A stretch of DNA of 33,944 nt from Frankia canadensis (GCF_900197875.1 NZ_FZMO01000524.1:1-33944); one strand, 5' to 3'. Numbered from the stretch's first letter, positions 23,451 through 29,911 are shown. Program-made: numbers and translations. The notes: generated from the letters alone by a model not told the origin.

Positions 23451-23456
23451 ACAGTA
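23451..23456 (-). promoter_or_regulatory. -10 box TACTGT of the Phd-like/RelE operon
   Basis: TACTGT on the minus strand is followed by 7 nt and ATG 23443. No Shine-Dalgarno sequence is visible, so a leaderless or near-leaderless message is likely. The neighbouring palindrome at 23510-23533 is about 54 bp upstream of it. Confidence 0.45.
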
Positions 23457-23509
23457 GCTCGGATGTCGGGCGACGGCGAGGAGGCCGAAGTGGGCCGTCA
23501 GGGACCCGG

Positions 23510-23533
23510 CTTGCGATTTTCGCAAATCGCAAG
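23510..23533. promoter_or_regulatory. Palindrome overlapping the ribosome site of the ImmA/IrrE regulator
   Basis: A perfect 10-bp dyad, CTTGCGATTT and AAATCGCAAG with a 4-nt centre TCGC, ends inside AAGGAGG, the ribosome site of the gene at 23546. It contains one TTGCGA and two TCGCAA half-sites. As DNA it is a likely operator for the XRE domain; as RNA it would form a hairpin that covers the ribosome site. Confidence 0.68.
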
Positions 23534-23545
23534 GAGGCTGTTCTC

Positions 23546-24679
23546 ATGGAAGGCGCACCCGGTCGAGTGCTGAACCTGATCGAAGGCTCGGGGCAGAGCC
23601 GTCGCGCCTTCGGCCAGGACGTCGGGCTCGATGATTCCAAGCTCTCCAAGTCCCTCAGCGGTGCCCGCCGCTTCTCCTCCCTCGACCTGGCCCGCATCGC
23701 GGACAAGTGCGGCGTCACCATCGAGTGGCTGCTCACCGGGGAGGAGCCCGCGCTGGCCCTCGCCGCGCGGACCACGACCGGGCAGCAGGCATGCACCGTA
23801 CTGGAGACCGCCAGGAAGTACAGCGTGATGCGCGAGGATCTGGCGACGCTCGGCCGGTCGCAGCCGTGGCGGCCGGTGGACGTCGGCTACTCGGGTGGAA
23901 CGTACGCCGAGCAGGGCCGCGCGCTCGCCTCCGCGGCGCTGGTGCGCACCGCCTCCGCGGGGCTGTCAGTGACCGATGCGGACCTACCTGCTCTGGTCGA
24001 GACGGCGTTCGGGGCCGACGTGGCCGTGGTCATCCTCGATGACGGCTTCGACGGGCTGTGCGCGTCGTCGGACGACGCGAAGCTGATCGTCCTGGGGGCC
24101 TCCGCGATCCCGGTCCGGCAGCGGTTCACCCTGGCACACGAGCTGGGACACCTCCTGGCCGGCGACGACCAGGACGTGCACCTGGACAAGGACATCTACG
24201 AGCGACCGCAGGAGAAAGACTCCAGTGAGATGCGGGCAAACGCCTTCGCATCCGCGTTCCTCATGCCAGAAGGCGCCCTGCGGGAAACGGTGGGGAGATC
24301 GGGCCTCACGGTGGAGGGGTTCGCCGCGCTCGCCTGCGACTTCAAGGTCGCGCCGTCCGCTCTGGCGATCCGGCTGCAGCAGCTGCGGCTGATCGACGCC
24401 GGCACCTGCGACCGGTTCCGGACGCTCACTGCGGCGAAGGTGGCCTCCATCGCAGGACGCTCCGAAGAGTTCGCGCGCGGGGTCGCGGACGCGAGCGCAG
24501 CACGCCCACCCGGCCTGCTCGTCCGGGACGCCTACCTGGCCTACGAGAGCGGCGCGACCACGATCCGCCTCTACGCAAACCTGCTCGGCATCGACGCCGA
24601 CGAACTCGGGCAGTCGCTTGATTCCAGTGAGGGCCGCCAGGCACCCGATGACAACATTGCCCCTGCGGGAGGCTGGTGA
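23546..24679 (+). CDS. XRE regulator fused to an ImmA/IrrE zinc peptidase
   Basis: This is a 377-residue protein with an N-terminal XRE helix-turn-helix (about residues 8-65, SRRAFGQDVGLDDSKLSKSL) and a central ImmA/IrrE metalloprotease. The zinc motif HELGH is at 198-202 and the third ligand is probably Glu228 in SSEMRANAFASAFLMP. Proteins of this family cleave a partner repressor after a stress or DNA-damage signal. The ATG has AAGGAGG 8 nt upstream within a palindromic operator. The C-terminal ~100 residues contain a further helical domain ending LLGIDADELGQSLD. The last few codons (PAGGW) lie in a decayed antitoxin copy, so the original C-terminus may have been altered. It is divergent from the Phd-like/RelE pair, which it may regulate. 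Confidence 0.87.
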   Translation: MEGAPGRVLNLIEGSGQSRRAFGQDVGLDDSKLSKSLSGARRFSSLDLARIADKCGVTIEWLLTGEEPALALAARTTTGQQACTVLETARKYSVMREDLATLGRSQPWRPVDVGYSGGTYAEQGRALASAALVRTASAGLSVTDADLPALVETAFGADVAVVILDDGFDGLCASSDDAKLIVLGASAIPVRQRFTLAHELGHLLAGDDQDVHLDKDIYERPQEKDSSEMRANAFASAFLMPEGALRETVGRSGLTVEGFAALACDFKVAPSALAIRLQQLRLIDAGTCDRFRTLTAAKVASIAGRSEEFARGVADASAARPPGLLVRDAYLAYESGATTIRLYANLLGIDADELGQSLDSSEGRQAPDDNIAPAGGW

Positions 24680-24757
24680 TCAGGCAGGTGGCGAAGCCGA
24701 GTGCGGCGAATTCCCACTCGAGCTGCTCGACTCGCATGGGCGCGGGGTCGGATGCCC
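24662..24757 (-). pseudogene. Short decayed copy of the Phd-like antitoxin gene
   Basis: About 95 bases match the part of the Phd-like gene at roughly 23,245-23,340, including CGAGCTGCTCGACTCGCATG and GATCAGGC-GGTGGCGAAG. It overlaps the 3' end of the ImmA/IrrE gene. It has no start, and the frame is not kept. Confidence 0.75.
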
Positions 24758-24814
24758 GTAGTGCAGGAACAGGTTGGCGAGTACGGGACTGGCCGCGGAT
24801 TCCTGTGGGGTTCC
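24758..24814 (-). mobile_element. Scrap of a group II intron reverse transcriptase
   Basis: The minus strand encodes GTPQESAASPVLANLFLHY. Group II intron reverse transcriptases carry the motif G-T-P-Q-G-G-x-x-S-P-L-L-A-N-x-x-L-H just after their YADD-containing block region; here Gly-Gly is replaced by Glu-Ser. Nothing else of the enzyme or of the intron RNA is seen. It lies next to a truncated antitoxin copy. Confidence 0.6.
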
Positions 24815-24921
24815 GCGGTCTCGTTCCGCCAGCGCCCACCAAGATCGTAGACGGGCTCGGGTGTGGGCGCCTCGACGGACTCGCTGGTCCGTCGAGCAGA
24901 TGACGACCGTCACCCGGAGTG

Positions 24922-24937
24922 GTACCGTATCCGGTAC
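24922..24937. promoter_or_regulatory. YefM/YoeB operator palindrome
   Basis: GTACCG-TATC-CGGTAC is a perfect dyad 23 nt before the antitoxin ATG. It overlaps a TACCGT -10-like box (24923-24928). YefM proteins recognise GTAC-centred palindromes, so autoregulation is likely. Confidence 0.65.
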
Positions 24938-24960
24938 AGGTCGAGTGTTGGGGAGGCGGG

Positions 24961-25218
24961 ATGGTGGCGGCGATCAGTGCCAGTGAGGCGCGCAGGACGC
25001 TGTTTCCGCTGATCGAACAGGTCAATGCCGATCACACGCCGGTGGAGATCGTCTCGAGGCGGGGAAACGCGGTCCTGGTGAGCAAGGAGGACTGGGACGC
25101 CATCGTCGAGACCGGCTACCTGCTGCGCACGCCCGCGAACGCCCGGCGGCTGATGGAAAGCGTGGAGCAGTGGCGCGCGGGCGGCGCGATCGAGCGTCCC
25201 CTCGGCCCTGACGAGTGA
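24961..25218 (+). CDS. yefM: YefM-type antitoxin
   Basis: This is an 85-residue Phd/YefM antitoxin. The N-terminal DNA-binding fold reads AISASEARRTLFPLIEQVNA, then HTPVEIVSRRGNAVLVSKED, then WDAIVETGYLL, very close to the family consensus. The C-terminal tail (residues 60-85) is the toxin-binding helix. GGGAGG lies 4 nt before the ATG, so unlike the other TA operons here this one has a normal ribosome site. The stop codon overlaps the YoeB start as GTGA. The operator is at 24922-24937. Confidence 0.9.
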   Translation: MVAAISASEARRTLFPLIEQVNADHTPVEIVSRRGNAVLVSKEDWDAIVETGYLLRTPANARRLMESVEQWRAGGAIERPLGPDE

Positions 25219-25475
25219 AGCTGGTCTGGACCGACCATGCCTGGGAGGACTACCTGTACTGGCAGGGTCAGGACCGCAGAACACTGAAGCGCATCAACGC
25301 CCTGATCGCGGACATCAAACGTGATCCGGAAGGGCAGGGGATCGGCAAGCCCGAGCTGTTGCGCAACAACCTCGCCGGGCTGCGGTCACGGCGCATCGAC
25401 GACGAACACCGCCTGATCTACGCGGTCGAGACCAGCCAGATCACGATCATCTCCTGTCGCTACCGTTATCAGTAG
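25215..25475 (+). CDS. yoeB: YoeB-type toxin with altered C-terminal active-site residue
   Basis: This is an 86-residue YoeB ribosome-dependent mRNA endonuclease. Identity with the family is plain: WEDYLYWQGQDRRTLKRINA, GKPELLRNNLAGLRSRRIDD and EHRLIYAVETSQITIISCRY. Matched to E. coli YoeB, the catalytic Glu46 is Glu47 and Arg65 is Arg66, but the His of the terminal CRYHY is Arg84 (CRYRYQ). The following Tyr is kept. The toxin may therefore be weaker or altered. The GTG start overlaps the antitoxin stop, so synthesis is coupled. Confidence 0.9.
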   Translation: MKLVWTDHAWEDYLYWQGQDRRTLKRINALIADIKRDPEGQGIGKPELLRNNLAGLRSRRIDDEHRLIYAVETSQITIISCRYRYQ

Positions 25476-25540
25476 CCGAGCCTGGCGCGGGCCGGCCGGG
25501 CCCTCTCTACAGGCCCATTCGGTCTTCAGAGATGGCATGG

Positions 25541-25905
25541 CCGTGGGGCAGGGCCGAGGTCCCTGTCGGGCTCGCGGGTCAGCCCTGAGTGCAGAGCCGG
25601 GTCGGCGTGGATTTCTGCGGTGTGGCGCCACTGGGTGAGCAGGAGGGCGATGCGCGCGAGCGTGTCGAGCGCCACGGCGCCGCTCGCGGTTTCGACCAGT
25701 TCAGCGAGAAAAGGTGTCGACGTCCTCAGCCGGTAGAAACACTGTCCACGGCACGGCGTCCGGCAGCGCCTCCCGCAGCGCGGCGACGTTGCCCGTGCGG
25801 ATGAGACTGGCGATCAGGCGGGTGGCGAGGTCGACCACGGAGTAGTCCCGCTGGAGCTGCTCGACCCGCATCAGCGCGAGGCCGGACGCGTCCCGGCGAT
25901 CCCAC
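25541..25905 (-). pseudogene. Larger decayed copy of the Phd-like antitoxin gene
   Basis: About 365 bases align with 22,990-23,355 of the intact gene and cover most of its C-terminal domain. A one-base insertion (GAGAAAAGGTGTCG against GAGAAAAGTGTCG in the intact copy, near 25,712) breaks the frame. The first ~40 codons are missing: homology ends near 25,905, where a toxin-gene end begins. No partner RelE-like gene remains beside it. The stretch 25476-25540, between YoeB and this copy, holds nothing recognisable. Confidence 0.85.
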
Positions 25906-25967
25906 AGGCGGAGTCCGTGTACTTCGAGTATGTGAAGGAACGGGAAGCGGAGGAGGGCAGCTCATGA
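25902..25967 (+). pseudogene. 3' end of a lost toxin gene preceding the XRE antitoxin
   Basis: The frame PQAESVYFEYVKEREAEEGSS ends in a TGA that overlaps the XRE gene's ATG (ATGA). A charged, helical tail in front of an XRE antitoxin fits the end of a RelE/HigB-like toxin. The catalytic part has been replaced by the antitoxin copy at 25541-25905. The family is inferred from position. Confidence 0.45.
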
Positions 25968-26275
25968 CCGGATTTCCCCGGTGGAACGACGTCCGCGCCG
26001 GCCTGGTCGCCGACGCCGGCGGCGAGGAGGCCCTGACCGAGGCCCGCAGGCGCAATCAGGCCTACATCGACGGCCACCGGCTCGCCGAACGGCGCAGACT
26101 CCTCGGCCTCACCCACACCGACGTCGCCGAATCCATGGGCGTCGGCAAGAGCCGGATCTCCCAGATCGAACGCGGCGAGGTCTCGACCGTGGACGTCATC
26201 GCCCGCTACGTTGCGAGGTCGGACGCCCTTGATCTACTAGCGGACCACGCGGTGGTGGAGAAAGACGACGCCTGA
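25964..26275 (+). CDS. XRE-family antitoxin with replaced C-terminus, orphaned
   Basis: This is a 103-residue protein with an intact XRE domain (about residues 36-82: RLAERRRLLGLTHTDVAESM, then GVGKSRISQIERGE). Homology stops after ARYV at residue 83 (base 26212). The usual ending '-LGG.L..VADFGD' of this group, seen in the HigA-like protein at 21533, is replaced by ARSDALDLLADHAVVEKDDA. The last 39 nt are antisense to the 3' end of the reductase gene at 26237-26806. Its toxin partner survives only as a 22-codon stub overlapping the start. GGAGGAG lies 7 nt upstream of the ATG. It may still bind DNA but probably neutralises nothing. Confidence 0.7.
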   Translation: MTGFPRWNDVRAGLVADAGGEEALTEARRRNQAYIDGHRLAERRRLLGLTHTDVAESMGVGKSRISQIERGEVSTVDVIARYVARSDALDLLADHAVVEKDDA

Positions 26276-26806
26276 GGGGAAGGTGCGGGACCCGACGAGT
26301 TCGAGATTCGTCTGGCGTTCGAGCCGGGCAAAGTACGGGATACCGCCGCCGACCAGGACCGGGTGGACCCTCACCCGGTACTCGTCGATCAGGCCCAGCG
26401 CGGCCGCCTCGGCGGCGAGGGTCGCGCCGCCGATCCCGATGTTGCCCGGCCCCGGCCCCGGCTCGGCGCGCAGCCGCTCGATCTCCTCCGCGAGGCCCGC
26501 GGTGGCCAGGCGGGCGTTGCCCCGCACCTCCGGCAGGGTGGTGGAGAACACGACCTTGGGAAGTGGCCGCCAGACAGCGGCGAACTCCTGCTCGGAGACG
26601 TCGAGCGCAGGATCCTCGTCGTTGGTCTCCCAGTACAGCATCGTCTCGTACAGCCGCCGCCCCAGCAGGTGGACGCCGAGGTCTCGTACCTCGTCGGTGG
26701 CGAAGCGGAAGAGCTCCTCGTCCGGCACCGACCAGTCGAAGCCGCCGTCCGGCCCGACGATGAAGCCGTCCAGCGACGTGCTCAACGAATAGGTCACGCT
26801 GCGCAT
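26237..26806 (-). CDS. Dihydrofolate reductase-fold protein (RibD C-terminal-like)
   Basis: This 189-residue protein has the DHFR/RibD-C fold, usually an NADPH-dependent reductase. Landmarks are the N-terminal strand SVTYSLSTSLDGFIVGPDGG, LGRRLYETMLYW and VVFSTTLPEV, followed by NIGIGGATLAAEAAALGLID and YRVRVHPVLVGGGIPYF. AGGAGGA with a 7-nt spacer precedes the ATG. Such proteins are common and mostly uncharacterised; a true folate or riboflavin role is unlikely without neighbouring pathway genes. Its 3' end overlaps the altered end of the convergent XRE gene by 39 nt. A large inverted repeat lies 68 nt upstream of its start. Confidence 0.85.
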   Translation of the reverse strand: MRSVTYSLSTSLDGFIVGPDGGFDWSVPDEELFRFATDEVRDLGVHLLGRRLYETMLYWETNDEDPALDVSEQEFAAVWRPLPKVVFSTTLPEVRGNARLATAGLAEEIERLRAEPGPGPGNIGIGGATLAAEAAALGLIDEYRVRVHPVLVGGGIPYFARLERQTNLELVGSRTFPSGVVFLHHRVVR

Positions 26807-26873
26807 CGGGGGATCCTCCTGGGCGGACGGCTTCGACCGTACGACAACCGGACGCCGCAGGACTCATCCGACC

Positions 26874-26936
26874 CGCGGCGGCGATGGTCCCGCCGTATGA
26901 CGCCGGCGGGCTCGATCGGCCCGCGTCGCCGCCGCG
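26874..26936. repeat. Nested inverted repeat downstream of the MazF-like gene
   Basis: Perfect 11-bp arms CGCGGCGGCGA (26874-26884) and TCGCCGCCGCG (26926-26936) enclose a second perfect pair, CCCGCCG (26889-26895) and CGGCGGG (26904-26910). Transcribed from the MazF side it would form a strong stem with an inner stem, ending 22 nt after that gene's stop. It is a possible terminator, or an element insulating the reductase gene. Confidence 0.6.
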
Positions 26937-26958
26937 ATGGGAGGATGCGGTGCGATGA

Positions 26959-27270
26959 TCAGCGTTCCGGGGTGGCGAGGATCTTGAAGAGCATGGTGTT
27001 GGCGTTGGTGAGCGTCTGCGTGTCAACGCGTCGGACACAGGTGTCGAGCGCGGCCTTCGGGACGAAGGTCACGAGGCCCATCACCGCCCAGCGACCGGCG
27101 CCGACATCCACGCAGAATCCCTCGTCGGTCGCCTGCTCGACGACGAGCGCGACCAGCACGGTGGGTTCCGCGGCGATCTCGTTGTAGACCGTGGAGCTGA
27201 TCACGAGAACGTCCTGCGGCGCCGCGCGGGTGCGTGTCGTCCAGATCTCGCCGCGGCGGGGCGGGCTCAC
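26959..27270 (-). CDS. MazF/PemK-like toxin
   Basis: This 103-residue protein has the MazF/CcdB fold pattern: RRGEIWTTRTRAAPQDVLVI followed by SSTVYNE, then strands ending in VMGLVTFVPKAALDTCVRRV. MazF toxins cut single-stranded RNA. The Arg usually found just before the 'vLVIS' strand is Asp here (QDVLVISS), so the enzyme may be divergent. The GTG start overlaps the antitoxin stop as GTGA. It is the second gene of a unit with an RHH antitoxin, the normal MazEF-type order. Confidence 0.72.
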   Translation of the reverse strand: MSPPRRGEIWTTRTRAAPQDVLVISSTVYNEIAAEPTVLVALVVEQATDEGFCVDVGAGRWAVMGLVTFVPKAALDTCVRRVDTQTLTNANTMLFKILATPER

Positions 27271-27527
27271 TCGCCGGGGAGCGCGACGTGAGGTAGCCCC
27301 GCCGCGGCGAGCGACTGCTGGTTCGCGTCGGTGAAGGCGAGGGCGGCCTGGCTCACCGCGGGGTTCGCCGTCACCCAGGCGGCGTGCGCGGCGCAGCGGC
27401 GGCGCATGTCCTCGGTGTCGAGCAGGCTTTCGACCCAGGCGTTCATCGAGGTGTGGTCGGCCTCCGCGTACCGTTTGACGGCCTCATAGGCAGCCTCGGA
27501 GAGCCGGAGCGTCAGCGTTCGAGGCAT
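27267..27527 (-). CDS. Ribbon-helix-helix antitoxin
   Basis: This is an 86-residue antitoxin with an N-terminal ribbon-helix-helix DNA-binding domain: PRTLTLRLSEAAYEAVKRYA, then ADHTSMNAWVESLLDTED. The C-terminal part (residues 45-86) would bind the toxin. The ATG at 27527 is chosen over an upstream codon at 27557 because the RHH fold starts there and a TAGCAT box lies 7 nt before it. Its stop overlaps the MazF-like start. Partner and gene order support a complete TA module. Confidence 0.8.
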   Translation of the reverse strand: MPRTLTLRLSEAAYEAVKRYAEADHTSMNAWVESLLDTEDMRRRCAAHAAWVTANPAVSQAALAFTDANQQSLAAAGLPHVALPGE

Positions 27528-27534
27528 GCAGATC

Positions 27535-27543
27535 ATGCTAGCA
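27535..27543 (-). promoter_or_regulatory. -10 box TAGCAT and palindrome of the RHH/MazF operon
   Basis: On the minus strand TAGCAT (27535-27540) is followed by 7 nt and ATG 27527, giving leaderless-type spacing. It overlaps the palindrome TGCTAGCA (27536-27543), a candidate site for the RHH antitoxin. Confidence 0.5.
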
Positions 27544-27597
27544 GGATCTGGTTGCACTGTTCGACGGCCTGGCCTGCGGCCGGTCGAGAGGCTCAGG

Positions 27598-28821
27598 TCA
27601 TCCGACCGCGGGTGAGTCCGCGGCCAGGAGCAGTTTCGCGGCGACCGTGGCGCCGTCAGGCTGGATTGTGGCGGCCGCGGTCTGCGCGCGTTCGCGGACG
27701 GCGGGGGTCAGGGCGAGGGCGAGCGCGGCGGAGAGGGTGTCGGTGGTCGGGGTCGGGCCGTCGTGGGCGACGCCGATGCCGAGCTCCGCGACCTTGGCTG
27801 CCCAGAGGGGCTGGTCGGCGATCTGCGGGACGATCACCTGGGGCGCCCCGGCGGCGGACGCCGTCGTGGTGGTGCCCGCGCCGCCATGGTGGACGACGGC
27901 GGCCACCCGGCGGAACAGCGCCTGCTGGTTGACCTCGCCGACGGCCAGGCAGTCGCCGGCGTCGTCGACGGGGGCGAGGTCGGCCCAGCCGCGGGCCAGC
28001 AGGACCCGCCGGCCCTGCGCGCGGACCGACTCGATGGCCACCCGGGCGAGGTCCTTCGGGATGTAGGCGGCCATGCTGCCGAAGCCCACGTACACCGGGG
28101 GCTCGCCGGCTGCCAGGAACGACTCCACCTCGGCCGGGAGCGGGCGGTCGTCGGGCAGGATCCACGCCCCGGTCTGCAGGACGTCCAGGTCCGTCCGGCC
28201 CTTCGACGGGCAGAGCGTCGGGTCCGCGGCGAGCCACGGCCGGTCGGAGAAGACGTGGTCGCGGACGTTGTCCACCGGCGGCAGGCCGAGCGCCGCGCGG
28301 TGGCTGTTCAACGCCGGGCCGTACAGCGCGTTCACCCGCTCGGTGTCCTGCCGCCACAGCGTCCGGTTGTCGGTCTCGTCGGCGGGGGAGGGCGTGCCCG
28401 GCCGGTGCCCCGGCGCCGAGTACCGCGACGGCAGGCCGAGCAGGTGGAAAACGCTGAACACATAGCGGATGCCGAGATGTTCGGCCACGTCGCGGGCGCC
28501 GGCCGGCATCAGGCCGGTCGCGAGCAGCGCGTCGCACCCCTCGGCCGCCGCGGTGAGCGTCTCGAACCGCGCGGCGACCAGTTCGGGGGCCAGCCGGAAC
28601 GCGTCCTGCGGGGTCGGCGGCGCCGGGCGGACGACGATCGAGCGCACCGTGGGACCGAGCGGCACCAGCGGCACACCGACCCGCGCCAGCAGCGCCACGA
28701 AATCGTCGTCCGGCGGCACCGCGACCCGCACCTGCGCGCCGAGGTCTCGCAACGCCACCGCGAGGCCCACCAGCGGTTCGACATCCCCGCGTGAACCCCA
28801 CGACGTCAACAGAAAACGCAC
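27598..28821 (-). CDS. GT-B glycosyltransferase (UGT/macrolide or sterol type)
   Basis: This 407-residue GT-B enzyme would transfer a sugar from a nucleotide donor to a lipophilic acceptor. The N-terminal acceptor domain begins RFLLTSWGSRGDVEPLVGLA. The C-terminal donor domain has VYVGFGSMAAYIPKDLARVA, VVHHGGAGTTTTASAAGAPQ and VIVPQIADQPLWAAKVAELG, the sugar-nucleotide signature of the family. The HHGGAGT His and the D-Q pair are in place. It starts with GTG after GGGAG. No antibiotic gene cluster surrounds it, so a natural-product tailoring or self-resistance role is only one possibility. It is a single-gene unit with tandem GATAACC repeats upstream. Confidence 0.88.
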   Translation of the reverse strand: MRFLLTSWGSRGDVEPLVGLAVALRDLGAQVRVAVPPDDDFVALLARVGVPLVPLGPTVRSIVVRPAPPTPQDAFRLAPELVAARFETLTAAAEGCDALLATGLMPAGARDVAEHLGIRYVFSVFHLLGLPSRYSAPGHRPGTPSPADETDNRTLWRQDTERVNALYGPALNSHRAALGLPPVDNVRDHVFSDRPWLAADPTLCPSKGRTDLDVLQTGAWILPDDRPLPAEVESFLAAGEPPVYVGFGSMAAYIPKDLARVAIESVRAQGRRVLLARGWADLAPVDDAGDCLAVGEVNQQALFRRVAAVVHHGGAGTTTTASAAGAPQVIVPQIADQPLWAAKVAELGIGVAHDGPTPTTDTLSAALALALTPAVRERAQTAAATIQPDGATVAAKLLLAADSPAVG

Positions 28822-29117
28822 GTCCGAATCTCCCGTTTCTCGGTTATCTGGTTATCGGCGGGCAATGTTAGGGCACCCCCCGGGTCTTGCCGCAAGCCCC
28901 CCGGTCTGCTATATATTGAAGTGGGAAGAGATGGGTGCCCCGCGTGTTCAGGAAGATTGCGGGCCTGTGGTGGTGGTGGCGGGGTGGTGGCGCACCGCGT
29001 CAGGTTCCCGGATAACCGATCCGGCTCGTCCTGTCATCGGCGGACGCGGTGTGTCGCCAGTCGCCAGAACCCGGAAAATGGTGGGGAGCTGCCCCCCGAA
29101 CCGTAGGACGATCGTGT
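28822..29117. other. Divergent intergenic region, no gene recognised
   Basis: Upstream of the glycosyltransferase the minus strand has two direct copies of GATAACC separated by one base (about 28,843-28,857), a possible regulator site. An AT-rich patch CTATATATTGAAG is near 28,908-28,920. The rest, up to the peptidase start, is GC-rich; reading frames there lack convincing starts or homology. Confidence 0.45.
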
Positions 29118-29864
29118 ATGGGCGATGGCGTGGTCCGCGTCGCTCAGACGGGGGTCTACGGGGGGCGGGGGCTGGTGGACGGGACGACGGGCGGCGCGGT
29201 CGCCGTCGTGGTGGAGGCGACGGCGCCGCGAACCGTCGCGGTCGTGACGGGGCTGTTCGCGCTGGTGGCGGTCCTGAGCAGTGGATGGGCCGAGCGGATC
29301 GACACCGCCGTGCACGAAGGTGGCCACGCGCTTGCCGCCTACCTCGCCGGCCGGCAGGTGCTGGCCGTCTGGCTTGACCAGGACGGCGGCGGCCGCACCC
29401 TGAGCTACGGCCGCCCGCGTGGCCTCGGCCTGTTCCTCACCAGGTCCGCGGGCTACACCGCGCCGCCGCTCGTCGGAGTCTGCTCGGCGGCCCTGCTCGC
29501 CGCGGGAAACGTCACCGCCGTGCTCATGCTGGCGGCGCTGGGACTCGGCGCGCTCCTCCTCGTCACGATCAACCGCGCCGGCGAACTGCTCCTCCTACTG
29601 ACGATCGCATCCCTGGTACTGGCAGGCCGCTATTGCCCGGGCTGGGTCCAGCTGTGGTACGCCTATTTTCTGACCTGGCTGCTGCTCTTCTCCGGTCCCC
29701 GGTCGGTGCTCATCCTGCACCGCGCCCGGCGGCTCGGCATCGGCGACTCGGACGCGGACAAGATTGGCGCGATGACCCATCTCCCCGGGTTTCTCTGGGT
29801 CCTAGCCTTCGCGGTGTTCAGCCTGTGGTGCACCGAGAAAGGCGCCGCCCTCCTCCTTGCATGA
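29118..29864 (+). CDS. M50B-like integral membrane metallopeptidase
   Basis: This 248-residue membrane protein has a zinc-peptidase motif, HEGGH, at residues 66-70 within TAVHEGGHALAAYLAGR. It is followed by hydrophobic segments at about 118-150, 155-170, 178-193 and 224-240. The late segment SDADKIGAMTHLPGFLWVL fits the Asp/Thr element that completes the site in M50B-like proteins. Members cleave substrates inside or near the membrane or are simply annotated as M50-like. The ATG at 29118 has only a weak AGGA upstream, and the first ~35 residues are Gly/Val-rich with no clear signal peptide. It stands alone between divergent and convergent neighbours. Confidence 0.75.
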   Translation: MGDGVVRVAQTGVYGGRGLVDGTTGGAVAVVVEATAPRTVAVVTGLFALVAVLSSGWAERIDTAVHEGGHALAAYLAGRQVLAVWLDQDGGGRTLSYGRPRGLGLFLTRSAGYTAPPLVGVCSAALLAAGNVTAVLMLAALGLGALLLVTINRAGELLLLLTIASLVLAGRYCPGWVQLWYAYFLTWLLLFSGPRSVLILHRARRLGIGDSDADKIGAMTHLPGFLWVLAFAVFSLWCTEKGAALLLA

Positions 29865-29911
29865 CGGGCGCGCATTCCCGCGCTGCGATCGCCCTCCGAC
29901 GTCAGCGGATG

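Noticed and set aside
28469-28820. Plus-strand frame opposite the glycosyltransferase N-terminus
   Set aside because: Antisense to a well-supported gene; Ser/Arg-rich with no recognisable domain.
29049-29377. Alternative plus-strand frames across the start of the M50-like gene
   Set aside because: They give Arg/Gly-rich products without motifs, whereas the frame from 29118 carries HEGGH and membrane helices.
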